DNA from: Streptosporangium sandarakinum
GTDB taxonomy: Bacteria > Actinomycetota > Actinomycetes > Streptosporangiales > Streptosporangiaceae
Assembly: GCF_013409935.1 (NCBI RefSeq)
Contig: NZ_JACCCO010000004.1
Coordinates: 62,001 to 126,000, forward strand
DNA: 64,000 nt
Reading direction: 5' to 3'
Numbering within the stretch: position 1 is the stretch's first letter; each line of letters begins with the position of its first letter. Shown here piece by piece: positions 22,936 through 30,973 of the stretch. The position numbers and the translations under genes were made by a program. The notes beneath the pieces are model-generated. The model saw only the letters and a list, made by a program, of their open reading frames with translations. It did no database searches and had not been told where the DNA came from.

Positions 22936-23709
22936 ATGAAGCAGATCCAGGCCCGCTACTACCACAAGGGTCGTCTCCGGCCTGTCCGGCTGATCGTCAT
23001 GCACTCCATGGAGGCCCCGGAGAAGCCCGAGACCGCCGAGAACGTCGCCCGCTGGTTCGCCACCAACTCGCCGGAGACCTCCGCCCACGTGTGCGTCGAC
23101 CCCGACAGCGCGGTGCGGTGCGTCAACGACGGCGACACCGCGTGGGCCGCGCCGAACGCCAACGCGGACGGCCTGCACATCGAGATGGCCGGCTACGCCC
23201 GGCAGACCCGCGCCCAGTGGCAGGACGCCGCGAGCCTGGGCACGCTCAAGCAGGCCGCGAAGGTGGCCGCGGCCTGGGTGAAGAAGTACGGCATCCCCGT
23301 CAAGCACCTCACCCCGGCCGAGGTCCGCGCCGGGAAGAAGGGCTTCTGCGCGCACGTCGACGTCACCAGGGCGTATCCCGGCACCGGCTCGCACACCGAC
23401 CCTGGCACCGGCTTCCCCTGGGACCGCTTCCTGGCCATGGTGCAGGAGGAGCTGGACGGCAAGCCTGCCAAGCCTGCCGCCTGGTCGCGCACGCTCGTCT
23501 ACACCAAGGGCAAGCCGTACATGAAGGGCGCCGACGTCGAGGCGTGGCAGACCCGTCTGAACGAGCTGGGGTACGACGTCGACGTCGATGGCCTGTACGG
23601 GCCCGCGTCGGCGGGCGCGACGAAGAAGTTCCAGGCCAAGGCGAGGCTACTCGTCACCGGCACCGTGGACAAGATGACGTGGATCAAGGGACATAAGGAG
23701 AGGCAGTAG
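22936..23709 (+). CDS. Endolysin: N-acetylmuramoyl-L-alanine amidase with peptidoglycan-binding domain
   Basis: 257 residues from ATG 22936 after GGGGGAG. Residues ~12-175 are an Amidase_2 (PGRP-like) zinc hydrolase: LIVMHSMEAPE gives the first zinc His, AHVCVDPDSAVRCVNDGDTAWAAPNAN is the substrate groove, and GFCAHVDVTRAYPGTGSHTDPG carries the second His with the catalytic region. Residues ~190-250 are a PG_binding_1 domain (GADVEAWQTRLNELGYDVDVDGLYGPASAGATKKFQA). It cuts between muramic acid and L-Ala at lysis. No holin was recognised next to it. A late-type GACGTTAACG element precedes it. Confidence 0.88.
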   Translation: MKQIQARYYHKGRLRPVRLIVMHSMEAPEKPETAENVARWFATNSPETSAHVCVDPDSAVRCVNDGDTAWAAPNANADGLHIEMAGYARQTRAQWQDAASLGTLKQAAKVAAAWVKKYGIPVKHLTPAEVRAGKKGFCAHVDVTRAYPGTGSHTDPGTGFPWDRFLAMVQEELDGKPAKPAAWSRTLVYTKGKPYMKGADVEAWQTRLNELGYDVDVDGLYGPASAGATKKFQAKARLLVTGTVDKMTWIKGHKERQ

Positions 23710-23767
23710 CCGTCATGACCTCCGAAACCCTGATGACAAATCAGCTCAAGGGTGTATAACGCTCATC

Positions 23768-24247
23768 ATGATCCCCCGCTGCACCATATACCGTCCGCGG
23801 CAGGCGCTAATAGGAACACTCCTCGCTGGGTTTTTCCTCAGCGCCTGCTCCGCCGGTGGGACGACTGACGTCGCCTCAAGCCGAACCCTGGCCAATCCGG
23901 ACGCGGTTGTCGATGCGATGAACGAGGCGGGCATCAAATGTGTGAACCTGCAGTTGCTTAGGTTAGACGAACCTAAGCCGACGATCACCGCTGGCTCCTG
24001 CACTCTGTTCACGGAGTCAGGCGAATGGGCCGGGTCGGTGAAGATCATGACTTCCACCAAAAGCTCCGATGAGCTCTACGCTGCCGAGGCGGCGTTCTAC
24101 CATCAACCGGATATCACAGCTATGACGACCTTCCCCATCTGGATCGCCCAAGGCGATGGGTGGACGGTTTCATGCGGTACCGGCCAGGATCAAGCCGAGC
24201 GCATCGCCGTCGCGCTTGGCGGCAAAGCAGTCTCGATCGCGGGGTGA
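23768..24247 (+). CDS. Secreted lipoprotein of unknown function
   Basis: 159 residues. The signal sequence ends in the lipobox LSAC (IGTLLAGFFLSACSAGGTT), giving a mature N-terminal lipid-modified Cys. The mature part holds three further Cys (IKCVNLQL, GSCTLF, VSCGTG) and a small alpha/beta layout. Base composition is lower in GC than its neighbours, consistent with a separate origin. ATGACA...TATAAC just upstream with only ~7 bases to the ATG suggests a leaderless message. It may modify the host surface. Confidence 0.6.
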   Translation: MIPRCTIYRPRQALIGTLLAGFFLSACSAGGTTDVASSRTLANPDAVVDAMNEAGIKCVNLQLLRLDEPKPTITAGSCTLFTESGEWAGSVKIMTSTKSSDELYAAEAAFYHQPDITAMTTFPIWIAQGDGWTVSCGTGQDQAERIAVALGGKAVSIAG

Positions 24248-24390
24248 CCTGTGAGGCCGTGAGCGCACATTCAGCAGGACGCGCAGTATCTCCGCCACCG
24301 CCTGAAGGCTCAGACCTCGTCGATATTCTGGAGGGCCACGGTGGGCCCCCGGGAGGGGGAGCCCACCGTTGTACTACTGGTGCGGCGCGG

Positions 24391-24591
24391 TCAGCGCTTG
24401 AGGGGGATGGTCGTCAGGGGCGACGGGTCGAACCCGTGGGCGATGAGGTACGTCGCGGCGATCAGGAAGAGGGCAGTCAGGATCAGCAGCCGGATCTCCC
24501 TCAGGGCCTTGGTGGAGAACCAGAGGCCCTCGTCCCGGTTGCCCTCTCCGCCGCTGGACTCGCCAGGGTTCTTCCTCGAGTTCTGAGCCAT
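24391..24591 (-). CDS. Small membrane protein
   Basis: 66 residues; ATG at 24591 after AGAGGAG. Polar N-terminus (MAQNSRKNPGESSGGEGNRD), basic stretch (STKALREIR) and one TM helix (LLILTALFLIAATYLIAHGF). Function unknown; holin-like size, 0.7 kb from the endolysin but on the opposite strand. Confidence 0.5.
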   Translation of the reverse strand: MAQNSRKNPGESSGGEGNRDEGLWFSTKALREIRLLILTALFLIAATYLIAHGFDPSPLTTIPLKR

Positions 24592-24934
24592 GGGGCTCCT
24601 CTCGTTAGGGGCCCCCGGCGGTGAGACTGCATGTTGCGTTGTGTTGCGTCATGCTGCGGCGTTGAGTAACATCCATTTAGCGTCTTCGCATGTACTTAAC
24701 GGCCGCGTCTCCCCGCAGGAGGCCGGTTTAATACGGAATGCCCGCCCTGGCACGGCGGGCTTCCCGTGCTTCCCCGCATCTTAGATCAAATCGCGCCGGG
24801 GACCTATTTCTTCACCCTCGTATTGACCGATTCACCCGCTTTCCTGCCGGAAAGTCGTCTTTTCTCGGTGTCCTTCCGGTCGAAACGCGAGAACAACGGG
24901 CCCGGACGCCCGGCGCCCGAACCCGTCTCAGCCC
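24592..24934. other. Intergenic region with hairpin
   Basis: No convincing gene. GCCCGCC/GGCGGGC at 24740-24760 forms a hairpin with a following TTCCC, probably a terminator. TTGCGT words repeat near 24634-24646. The rest is moderately AT-rich and may hold the leftward promoter of the membrane protein at 24391. Confidence 0.4.
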
Positions 24935-25480
24935 CTACAGCAGGGCGGTGAGCGTCGCCGCCGTCGCGGCCGCCCCCGCCGCGGCGCCCGCGAGGACCTG
25001 GCGCACGGTGTGGTCGCCGAGCACGATCCGCGACCAGCCGATCAGCGCCACCGCCACCGCGCCCGCCACGAGCACTGGGGCCGCGGGCAGCACCGCGGTG
25101 AGCATCACCACCGCGCCGGCCGCGACCGCCGAGTGGAACGAGATCTTCCAGCGGAGGGTGATCGGGCCGACGACCGCGAGCGTGGCCAGCATGATGGCCA
25201 CGCTCGCCACCATCACCGCGGGGGCGCCGAGAACCATCAGCAGGGCCAGGGTGAGCACCACCAGGGCGACGATCACGGCGACTAGCTTGGGCCGCTGGGA
25301 CCGCTCCCCGATGTGCCAGTCCCCGAACCAGCCGCGCCGCACCCCGCCGAAGATGACCACGGCGGGGACACCGCCGCACAGGCCGGCCGCGAGCGCACCC
25401 CACCCGAACCCGGTCCACCCCGAGGTGACCGCGCCCACCACCAGGGGAAGACCCATCACGATCCACATCGGGGCGAACAC
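24935..25480 (-). CDS. PAP2-like membrane phosphatase
   Basis: 181 residues from the GTG at 25480, five bases after the upstream stop; ATG 25466 is an alternative. About six hydrophobic helices. The conserved pair WKISFHSAVAAG and GWSRIVLGDHTVRQVLAG resembles the C-terminal motifs of PAP2 lipid phosphatases (S-x-H-x-x-x-A and R-x-x-x-x-x-H-x-x-x-Q/D). An N-terminal KxxxxxxRP motif is not obvious, so activity is uncertain. It is the last gene of a leftward cluster with a DUF6545-like membrane protein, an ImmA/IrrE peptidase and an XRE regulator. Confidence 0.6.
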   Translation of the reverse strand: MFAPMWIVMGLPLVVGAVTSGWTGFGWGALAAGLCGGVPAVVIFGGVRRGWFGDWHIGERSQRPKLVAVIVALVVLTLALLMVLGAPAVMVASVAIMLATLAVVGPITLRWKISFHSAVAAGAVVMLTAVLPAAPVLVAGAVAVALIGWSRIVLGDHTVRQVLAGAAAGAAATAATLTALL

Positions 25481-25485
25481 ATCGG

Positions 25486-26583
25486 TTACGGCACGCGCAA
25501 CGCGACCGGCTGGCCGTCGAGCTGCTTGAACTTCATCGCGACCTGCCGCAACCACTGGGTTTCCCTCTCCACTCGATCCTTGCTGTCCCTGAAGGCGGGT
25601 GCCGGGACGGTCCCGGACGGAACCCCGGACCCGCGGCCGGCGCGGGCGTCCTGCAGCGCCTCGGCGACCCACGCCGCCACGGTGCCGGGGTCGCTGCTCT
25701 CGGGCGGCGTGGTGACCGAGGTGAGGTTGAGCATCCCGTCCTGGATTTCCAGGACGCGCCGCACGAGGCGCGCCTGAAGCGGCCCCTCGACCGTGAGCGC
25801 CATGGCCGGGTACTGGCGGGTGAGCGCTTCCCACAGCGGCTGCAACTCGCGCAGCGCGGCCATGGTGCGCAGCCTGGCCGCCCCGGCGCGCCAGGCCGGG
25901 ATCGACGTGCCGGCCGTGATGCCGATGATGCACGCCAGCAGCGTCACCCGGCCGAGAATCGGGATCTCCCGCAGGCTGGTGTCCGGGTCGAGCAGGGTGA
26001 CGAGGTTGACCGTCATGACGTGCGCCCGGTTGATCACGCCGGCGGCCATGCCGATCGTGGACAGCACCAGGCCGAGCCGCAGCAGCGGCGGCGCGACCCG
26101 CGCGTACCCGGCGAACATCCACCCAGCCGCCGTCAGACAGGTCATGAGCCAGGCGTCGAACACCGCCAGGTAGACGCGGCCGGTCGGCGCGGTCGGGAAC
26201 GGGGCGTGGGCACCGTCGATCCAGTAGATGCGGCCGCCCCGCGCCACGAACATCGCGGTCAGGATCCCCATCACCACGAGGGCGGTCGGCCAGATCCAGC
26301 GGGCCCGCGACGGCCGGCCATGCCGGGTGATCGCCTCGACGTAGGCAAGCAGGCACGTCGCCGCCGCAAGACCGGTCAGGTGCCGCAGCAGGGTGGCCAG
26401 CTCGGTGCCGGTGGTGGCGTCCATCCACGCCACGATCGGCGCCGCGGTGACCACGCGAGACAGGGCCAGGCCAGTGAACGCCCCCCACAGCATCCGCTGT
26501 TCGTGGGAGTGCCGGGCGGGCCGGATGCGAGAGATCGATGCCCCCCACAGCAGGACCATGGCTAACCAGTCCACAACGCTCAC
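25486..26583 (-). CDS. MAB_1171c / DUF6545-like integral membrane protein
   Basis: 365 residues. Seven hydrophobic segments fill residues 1-~235 (WLAMVLLWGASISRIRPARH, LTGLAAATCLLAYVEAITRH, ALVVMGILTAMFVARGG and others). A cytoplasmic C-terminal domain follows (RLRTMAALRELQPLWEALTRQYPAM, RLVRRVLEIQDGMLNL). I recognise the actinobacterial 'MAB_1171c family putative transporter' architecture, usually encoded beside XRE and ImmA/IrrE proteins as here. Function not established; a membrane sensor or effector is plausible. The 4-base gap to the peptidase gene indicates one operon. Confidence 0.65.
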   Translation of the reverse strand: MSVVDWLAMVLLWGASISRIRPARHSHEQRMLWGAFTGLALSRVVTAAPIVAWMDATTGTELATLLRHLTGLAAATCLLAYVEAITRHGRPSRARWIWPTALVVMGILTAMFVARGGRIYWIDGAHAPFPTAPTGRVYLAVFDAWLMTCLTAAGWMFAGYARVAPPLLRLGLVLSTIGMAAGVINRAHVMTVNLVTLLDPDTSLREIPILGRVTLLACIIGITAGTSIPAWRAGAARLRTMAALRELQPLWEALTRQYPAMALTVEGPLQARLVRRVLEIQDGMLNLTSVTTPPESSDPGTVAAWVAEALQDARAGRGSGVPSGTVPAPAFRDSKDRVERETQWLRQVAMKFKQLDGQPVALRVP

Positions 26584-26587
26584 GGCG

Positions 26588-27082
26588 TCAGCTCCCCAAG
26601 TCGTATCCGAATGTTCTGCTCAGCTTGCGCAGGCCCTCGTCGCCGTCTTCCGGCGGTGTGTGGGCGCGAAGCAGGATGAGCGTGGCCAACTTCTCGGCGT
26701 CGCGTTCCTCGATGGTGTCGTAGCGGCTGCGAGCCGCGACATTGGTCGGCCCGCCGCCGGGCGAGACAGGACCCAGCAGGCGGCGCAGCACCTCCTCGGC
26801 GTCACCGCCGACGCGGCCGTGATCGAGCAGCATGTGGCTGATCTCGTGCAGCACGATGTTGACGCGTAACACCCCGGACGCGCCGGGCGCGACGAACAGG
26901 TGGTCGGCCTTGCGGGTGGCGAACCACAGGCCCGACACCGCGCTGGTCGCTTCGATGGGCAGGTCGTGGAGGTGGAGAGGACGCTGCCGTACCGCGCGGA
27001 TCCGGGCCATGAACTCCCCCAGCGTGAACGGATGGGGGATGGGTGCCTGCTCCAACGCAGCCAGCAGCCGGGAAGAATGCAC
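26588..27082 (-). CDS. ImmA/IrrE-family metallopeptidase
   Basis: 164 residues from GTG 27082 (GGAAAGG upstream). The zinc motif HEISHMLLDH (HExxH) follows VLRVNIVL, and ERDAEKLATLILLR supplies the downstream Glu helix, the standard ImmA/IrrE arrangement. These peptidases cleave a partner repressor, often the adjacent XRE protein. Here the XRE gene lies 59 bases upstream on the same strand, so it is the likely substrate. A short N-terminal extension (TLGEFMARIRAVRQRPLHLHDLP) matches the family. Confidence 0.75.
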   Translation of the reverse strand: MHSSRLLAALEQAPIPHPFTLGEFMARIRAVRQRPLHLHDLPIEATSAVSGLWFATRKADHLFVAPGASGVLRVNIVLHEISHMLLDHGRVGGDAEEVLRRLLGPVSPGGGPTNVAARSRYDTIEERDAEKLATLILLRAHTPPEDGDEGLRKLSRTFGYDLGS

Positions 27083-27141
27083 AATGGGAACCTTTCCGGT
27101 GCGCCCGGGCAAGATTACTGAGGGCCGCCGACTGCTTTGTG

Positions 27142-27546
27142 CTACGGAGTTTCGTCGAGCGCCTCAGCCGCGCGCATCGCCTCCACCATCTGCGCGATAG
27201 CGCTTATGGACAGCGGCGACAGGCCGGTCATTCTCTCGGCGATGTTCAGCACGCCCAGTTCGGTAAGTTCCTGTTTGACCGCTTCCTGCTGCCGCCGCTC
27301 CTCCTCGGTGAGCGGCCGGGGCGCCGGCGGGTCTTCGCCGGCGAGCCAGCCGACTTGCACACCGAGTAGAGCCGCCAGCGCCTCCAGCAGCTCCAAGGTG
27401 GGGTTGGTCTTCTCACCCTTCTTGAGCTGGCTGATGTAGGCATGCGAGACCGTCATGCCTTGACGCTTCAACGCTCGTTCTACGCCTCGGGCGGAGAGCT
27501 TGTTCGCGCGCAGCGCTTCGCCCAGTCGCTCGGCCAAGGTCGCCAC
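27142..27546 (-). CDS. XRE-family transcription regulator
   Basis: 134 residues from GTG 27546. A canonical HTH_3 occupies residues 5-68 (LGEALRANKLSARGVERALKRQ, VSHAYISQLKKGEKTNPTLELLEALAALLGV), followed by an acidic helical tail. It is the first gene of the XRE-ImmA-membrane-PAP2 operon and probably represses it and the divergent gene at 27779. Two TCAGTTGACA repeats in the shared intergenic region are candidate operators. Confidence 0.75.
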   Translation of the reverse strand: MATLAERLGEALRANKLSARGVERALKRQGMTVSHAYISQLKKGEKTNPTLELLEALAALLGVQVGWLAGEDPPAPRPLTEEERRQQEAVKQELTELGVLNIAERMTGLSPLSISAIAQMVEAMRAAEALDETP

Positions 27547-27778
27547 TTCTTATCCGCTCCTCACGAGCCCGCCCCATTTAGGCGTCTTTCACTAGATGCG
27601 TGGAGCCCACACAGTACACACTTTGCACCGACTGGTTAGGCTCAGTTGACAAATTTGCTATGAAACCGCGAAGATCGGCGACCCGAGCGGAAACCGTAGC
27701 AAACCATGCGCTGCCCGCCTGCAAGCCGTCAGTTGACAGCACGCAGGTGGGCGGCCTTCACAGCCTGCGTCTCTTGGA
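27547..27778. promoter_or_regulatory. Divergent regulatory region with two TCAGTTGACA repeats
   Basis: TCAGTTGACA occurs at ~27644 and again ~83 bases later; each contains a consensus -35 (TTGACA). An inverted pair TTTGCTA ... TAGCAAA lies between them. The region separates the XRE operon (left) from the Pro-rich protein (right) and is AT-richer than either. Likely site of XRE-controlled divergent promoters; start points not assigned. Confidence 0.45.
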
Positions 27779-29527
27779 GTGCCCCCGTTGAACCCTGACT
27801 TGGACGCCGACGCACGCAGGCTGTTTCTGAAGCTCTCCGCCGACCTGTACGAGGAGTCACAGCGGCTGCTGGCCGAAGACCCCCAGCGCAACGAAGGCTT
27901 GGCGTTCTGGAGGTCCATCCGCTCGTCGATGGACGCTGAGGAGCGCGAGCACAACAAACGCATGGCGGTCTACCGGACGCTGGAGGACCTGGCCGTCACC
28001 CGCATGGCCAAGGTGCAGAACATGCCCTACGACCGGATCGGTGCCCGCGCCGGCGGCAAATCTCGCACCTGGGCCTACCAGCACACCATGCCCAGCACCG
28101 TCCTGGACGGGGTGCTGGAGCTGTACGCCGAAGCCGAACGGCGGGAGCGCGACGCCTTCCTCCGGACCCGGACCGGGCTGACCACCAGTGACCGACCCCG
28201 CGCCATCGGCGCCGTCCCCGAACAGGCGACCACACGGTCCGCGGATTCGGCGCGGCTGAGCATCATCTACCGGCAGCTGCGTCACTGGTTCCTCGGCGCG
28301 GCCGCCGCCGCCGTGCCCGCCTACCACGCCGCCCGCGCGGCCGCCGAGAGCTACACCTCGACCGTTCACACGGCGCTGATGAGCAACGGCGCGTTGATGC
28401 CGACGGGGCTGGACCCGTTGAGCGGGGCCGGCCTGTCGAGCATGCTGTCGGCGAGCACCGCGGTGCCGGGCGCGCAGGCGTCCGGCCCGGTCGCCACGGC
28501 GGTGGGCAAGTTCGTCGCGAGCACGGTCATCGGCGTGCAGGCCACCGTGGGGGTGTCGGCGCCCGCGGCCACGGTGGTCGCGGCCACGGTCGGCGCGGCG
28601 AGCGCGCCCGTTGTGAGCGTGGTCGAGGACGTGGTGGAGAACACCGTCAGTAAGCCGATCGTCCAGGCCCTGGGGCTGGACACCGGGCAGGAGCAGGGCG
28701 CGGGCGCCGCCCCGGTGCCGGTGCTGGCGTTTGAGCCGCCCGCGGTGGAGGAGATGCCGCGGCCGCCGCTCGATCTGGAGCCGACCTGGCAAACCCCCGC
28801 CCCGGCCACGCCAACGCCGAAGGTCGGAACGCCGCACGCCGTCCCGGCCACGACAGCCCCGGCCCCGGCCCCGGTCCCGACCGGGCACGTCCGAACCGCC
28901 GTCGCCCCGTCCCCGACCTCCTCGGTGGCGGTGACGCCGCGCGCCGTCCCGACGACGGCGCCCGCCCCGGCGAAGACCGAGCAGCCTCCCACGCCGAAGA
29001 CCACCGTGCCGGCCGCGCCGGTGACGGCGCAACCGCCGGCGACCGACGCGCCCCAGCCCACCCCGACGTCGTCCCCGGCCCATACGACGGCCCCGCAGCC
29101 GACCGCCCCCGCGCCGACGCAGACCGTCGCGCCCCAGCCGTCACCCAGCGCGCCCACGGGTCAGCCGAGCAACCCGCCCCCCATGCCGGAGCCGACCCTG
29201 ACGTCAGCCCCGCCCGTCCCGGAGGCGACGCAGACGGCCGAACCGTCCGCGCCGAGTGACCCGCCCGTACCGAGCAACGCACCGGAGTCCGCTGAACCCC
29301 CTGCGCCGGGTGGTGAGCCGGATCCCCTCCCCGTGGGCGGTGCGGCTGTGGCGGGGACGGCCGCCTGGTGGTACGGGCCCCGCCCCGCCCGAGCGAGCGT
29401 CACAGTGTTTTCAGACGGCGACTCATTTGGTGAGTCGGCGGTAGCAAAGGGGCGTGATAGAGCCGCCCGGTCGTCGTCGCCGGGCGGCGACATGGGGGTA
29501 CAGCAGTCCATCCACTACGATATGTAG
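27779..29527 (+). CDS. Large Pro/Ala-rich protein with helical N-terminal domain
   Basis: 582 residues from GTG 27779; a TTG at 27788 has better spacing from GGAG. Residues 1-~130 are helical and charged (LFLKLSADLYEESQRLL, EEREHNKRMAVYRTLEDLAVTRMAKVQ, GKSRTWAYQHTMPSTVLDG), possibly a DNA-binding or partner domain. Residues ~155-310 are Ala/Val-rich with a hydrophobic segment (HWFLGAAAAAVPAYHAARAAA). Residues ~320-540 are a Pro/Thr/Ala stretch of short repeats. It is divergent from the XRE operon and probably part of the same module. Function unknown. Confidence 0.5.
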   Translation: MPPLNPDLDADARRLFLKLSADLYEESQRLLAEDPQRNEGLAFWRSIRSSMDAEEREHNKRMAVYRTLEDLAVTRMAKVQNMPYDRIGARAGGKSRTWAYQHTMPSTVLDGVLELYAEAERRERDAFLRTRTGLTTSDRPRAIGAVPEQATTRSADSARLSIIYRQLRHWFLGAAAAAVPAYHAARAAAESYTSTVHTALMSNGALMPTGLDPLSGAGLSSMLSASTAVPGAQASGPVATAVGKFVASTVIGVQATVGVSAPAATVVAATVGAASAPVVSVVEDVVENTVSKPIVQALGLDTGQEQGAGAAPVPVLAFEPPAVEEMPRPPLDLEPTWQTPAPATPTPKVGTPHAVPATTAPAPAPVPTGHVRTAVAPSPTSSVAVTPRAVPTTAPAPAKTEQPPTPKTTVPAAPVTAQPPATDAPQPTPTSSPAHTTAPQPTAPAPTQTVAPQPSPSAPTGQPSNPPPMPEPTLTSAPPVPEATQTAEPSAPSDPPVPSNAPESAEPPAPGGEPDPLPVGGAAVAGTAAWWYGPRPARASVTVFSDGDSFGESAVAKGRDRAARSSSPGGDMGVQQSIHYDM

Positions 29528-29593
29528 TTGAATAGCTACTCTATGTAATATAACGGGTGGTGACCCTGCTACTCCAGAAAGGACATCCCACCC

Positions 29594-29902
29594 ATGCGTT
29601 TCTCCAGCCTGCCCGCCCTCGCCCTGGCCACCGCCGCCATAGCCGGCGCCCTGGCTGCCGCGACCCCCGCCCAAGCCGACGACACCCCCACCTACACCTG
29701 CGACAAGGTCCTATACGGTTCCGTCGTGCTGGGTGAAGGCAACTGCACCGCCTCCAACGGCGCGACCGAGCAGGGCGCGTTCCTGGGCGAGTTCCTGGTG
29801 ACCTCCCGCGAGGAGCCGCAGTGGACGTTCCGCTGCCACATCGGGGGCGTCGTCCAGCTGCCCGAGGCCGTCAGGGGAGACAGCTGCGAGCCCGTCGTGT
29901 AA
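29594..29902 (+). CDS. Small secreted protein
   Basis: 102 residues; AGAAAGGAC precedes the ATG. Signal peptide at 1-28 with cleavage after ATPAQA. The mature ~74 residues have four Cys (YTCDKV, EGNCTAS, FRCHIGG, DSCEPV), likely two disulfides. An AT-rich stretch (29525-29560) upstream could be its promoter. Function unknown; secreted, not anchored. Confidence 0.6.
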   Translation: MRFSSLPALALATAAIAGALAAATPAQADDTPTYTCDKVLYGSVVLGEGNCTASNGATEQGAFLGEFLVTSREEPQWTFRCHIGGVVQLPEAVRGDSCEPVV

Positions 29903-30228
29903 GGCGGCAGGACGCCTGCGCCCGTTCCAGGGGCGGTCAGCGCACCGCCTCGCCCGCCCCGGAACGGGACCAGCTCAAGCACCCCGGCCGCCCCTTCCTT
30001 GCCAAGAAGGGGCCCCGATAGTAATCGCGGAAAATTCATTTGCTACGGCCGACTGGCCAAATGAGACGACATCTCAGGTGTTTTGTGAGGTTCATCCGGT
30101 TCGTGTCTCCGGAATGATCTTCCTGTGGTGACCGCTGGCGGCCGAACTCGACCCGGTGCGAGGGATCGGGACCGGCGGCCTATCCAATGGCTCTCAGGCC
30201 CTCTCAGCGCATTTCCGCATGAGGGCGG
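29903..30228. terminator. Tandem hairpins and otherwise featureless intergenic stretch
   Basis: A GC-rich hairpin at ~29920-29967 (CGTTCC..GGGGCGG with CCGCCCCGGAACG) is followed by CCCCTTC/GAAGGGG at ~29991-30012, ending the secreted-protein gene. From 30013 to 30228 I see no gene; the region lies downstream of the convergent MazF-like gene. Confidence 0.5.
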
Positions 30229-30540
30229 TCAGCCAGAGACGGGGAAGATCGTGCTGAGCATGCCGCGCACCGCGGCGAGCTGCCCTTCGGACAGGTCGCC
30301 CACCTTGCCCTTGAGGCGCGTGGCCGCCACGGTGCTGATGCGGTCGATCATCGCAGCGCGGCCTTCGCCGACGTCGACCACGAACGCGGTCAACGCGTGG
30401 GCCAGGTCGGCCGCCTCGACGTGCGCGGTCAGGACGTTGTCGTTGTAGAGCGTGTGGTAGAAGTCGCCGGTCACCACGAGCCGGATCTCCTCGCGGTCCC
30501 CGAGTTGGACGCTCCACAGCTCCCCGAAGCGGTGGGTCAC
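30229..30540 (-). CDS. MazF/PemK-like toxin
   Basis: 103 residues from a GTG overlapping the antitoxin stop (GTGA). N-terminal ELWSVQLGDREEIRLVVTGDFYHTL matches the first strands of the PemK/MazF beta-barrel. The C-terminus MIDRISTVAATRLKGKVGDLSEGQLAAV matches the family's D-x-I-x-T-V...G-x-L-S-x-x-Q-x-x-x-V ending. Expected action: sequence-specific mRNA cleavage, neutralised by the adjacent RHH protein. The usual N-terminal RGxxW is weak here, so activity is uncertain. Confidence 0.65.
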   Translation of the reverse strand: MTHRFGELWSVQLGDREEIRLVVTGDFYHTLYNDNVLTAHVEAADLAHALTAFVVDVGEGRAAMIDRISTVAATRLKGKVGDLSEGQLAAVRGMLSTIFPVSG

Positions 30541-30791
30541 GCGGCCTCGCCCGGACGTCGATCGGCAGCGGCACGCGCGATGTCCTCGGCGATGATCCGC
30601 TCGTCGTCCTCCTGCGCGGTGCTCGCGCCGTAGATCGGGGCGCGGGCGGCCGGGCTGTGGGCTGCGGCGATCTCGCGGAGTGCGCCGCGCTCCAGGACGG
30701 TGGAGACGCTGAGCCCGTTCGCTTCGGCGTACTTGCGCACCGTGTCCAGAATCCACGGCGCGATGGTGACGGATGTTCTCTCCTTGGCCAT
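30537..30791 (-). CDS. Ribbon-helix-helix antitoxin (MazE-like)
   Basis: 84 residues; ATG at 30791. Residues 5-45 (RTSVTIAPWILDTVRKYAEANGLSVSTVLERGALREIAA) are a ribbon-helix-helix. The C-terminal acidic segment (QEDDERIIAEDIARAAADRRPGEAA) would wrap the toxin. The gene overlaps the toxin by four bases and is first in the pair. A perfect GAGTATTACTC palindrome 18 bases upstream is the likely autoregulatory operator. Confidence 0.7.
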   Translation of the reverse strand: MAKERTSVTIAPWILDTVRKYAEANGLSVSTVLERGALREIAAAHSPAARAPIYGASTAQEDDERIIAEDIARAAADRRPGEAA

Positions 30792-30809
30792 ACCCGGAGT
30801 CTACCCGTG

Positions 30810-30820
30810 GAGTATTACTC
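30810..30820. promoter_or_regulatory. Antitoxin operator palindrome
   Basis: GAGTATTACTC, an 11-base perfect palindrome within GGGTA...TACCC-like flanks, 18 bases upstream of the RHH antitoxin start. This is the usual place for toxin-antitoxin autorepression. Confidence 0.5.
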
Positions 30821-30851
30821 AGGGTATGAGTTCGGCGCATACCACTCCCCG

Positions 30852-30930
30852 ATTTTTATCAGTGAGAATCTCAATTCCCGCAGATAAAAATGATATGATC
30901 ATGGGGTGCGGTCCCGGGAGCGGTTCCCGG
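30852..30930 (+). promoter_or_regulatory. Variant promoter and GGAGCGGTTCC hairpin upstream of integrase operon
   Basis: ATTTTTATC (30852-30860) and GATAAAAAT (30883-30891) form an inverted repeat, with TATGAT (30894-30899) as a likely -10. The AAACATGCCC word is missing, but the leader carries the same hairpin, CCGGGAGCGGTTCCCGG (30914-30930), nested in an outer GGGTGCGG/CCGCACCC stem. The integrase operon thus shares the UTR structure but has a different operator. Confidence 0.55.
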
Positions 30931-30973
30931 CCCGCACCCAACAGCCCCAGGCCCCCGTGAAAGGACCCCCCCG

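Noticed and set aside
24935..26548. A 537-codon leftward frame containing the PAP2 gene.
   Set aside because: Its first two thirds are antisense-like noise overlapping the membrane protein gene in another frame; only the portion from 25480 shows PAP2 motifs.
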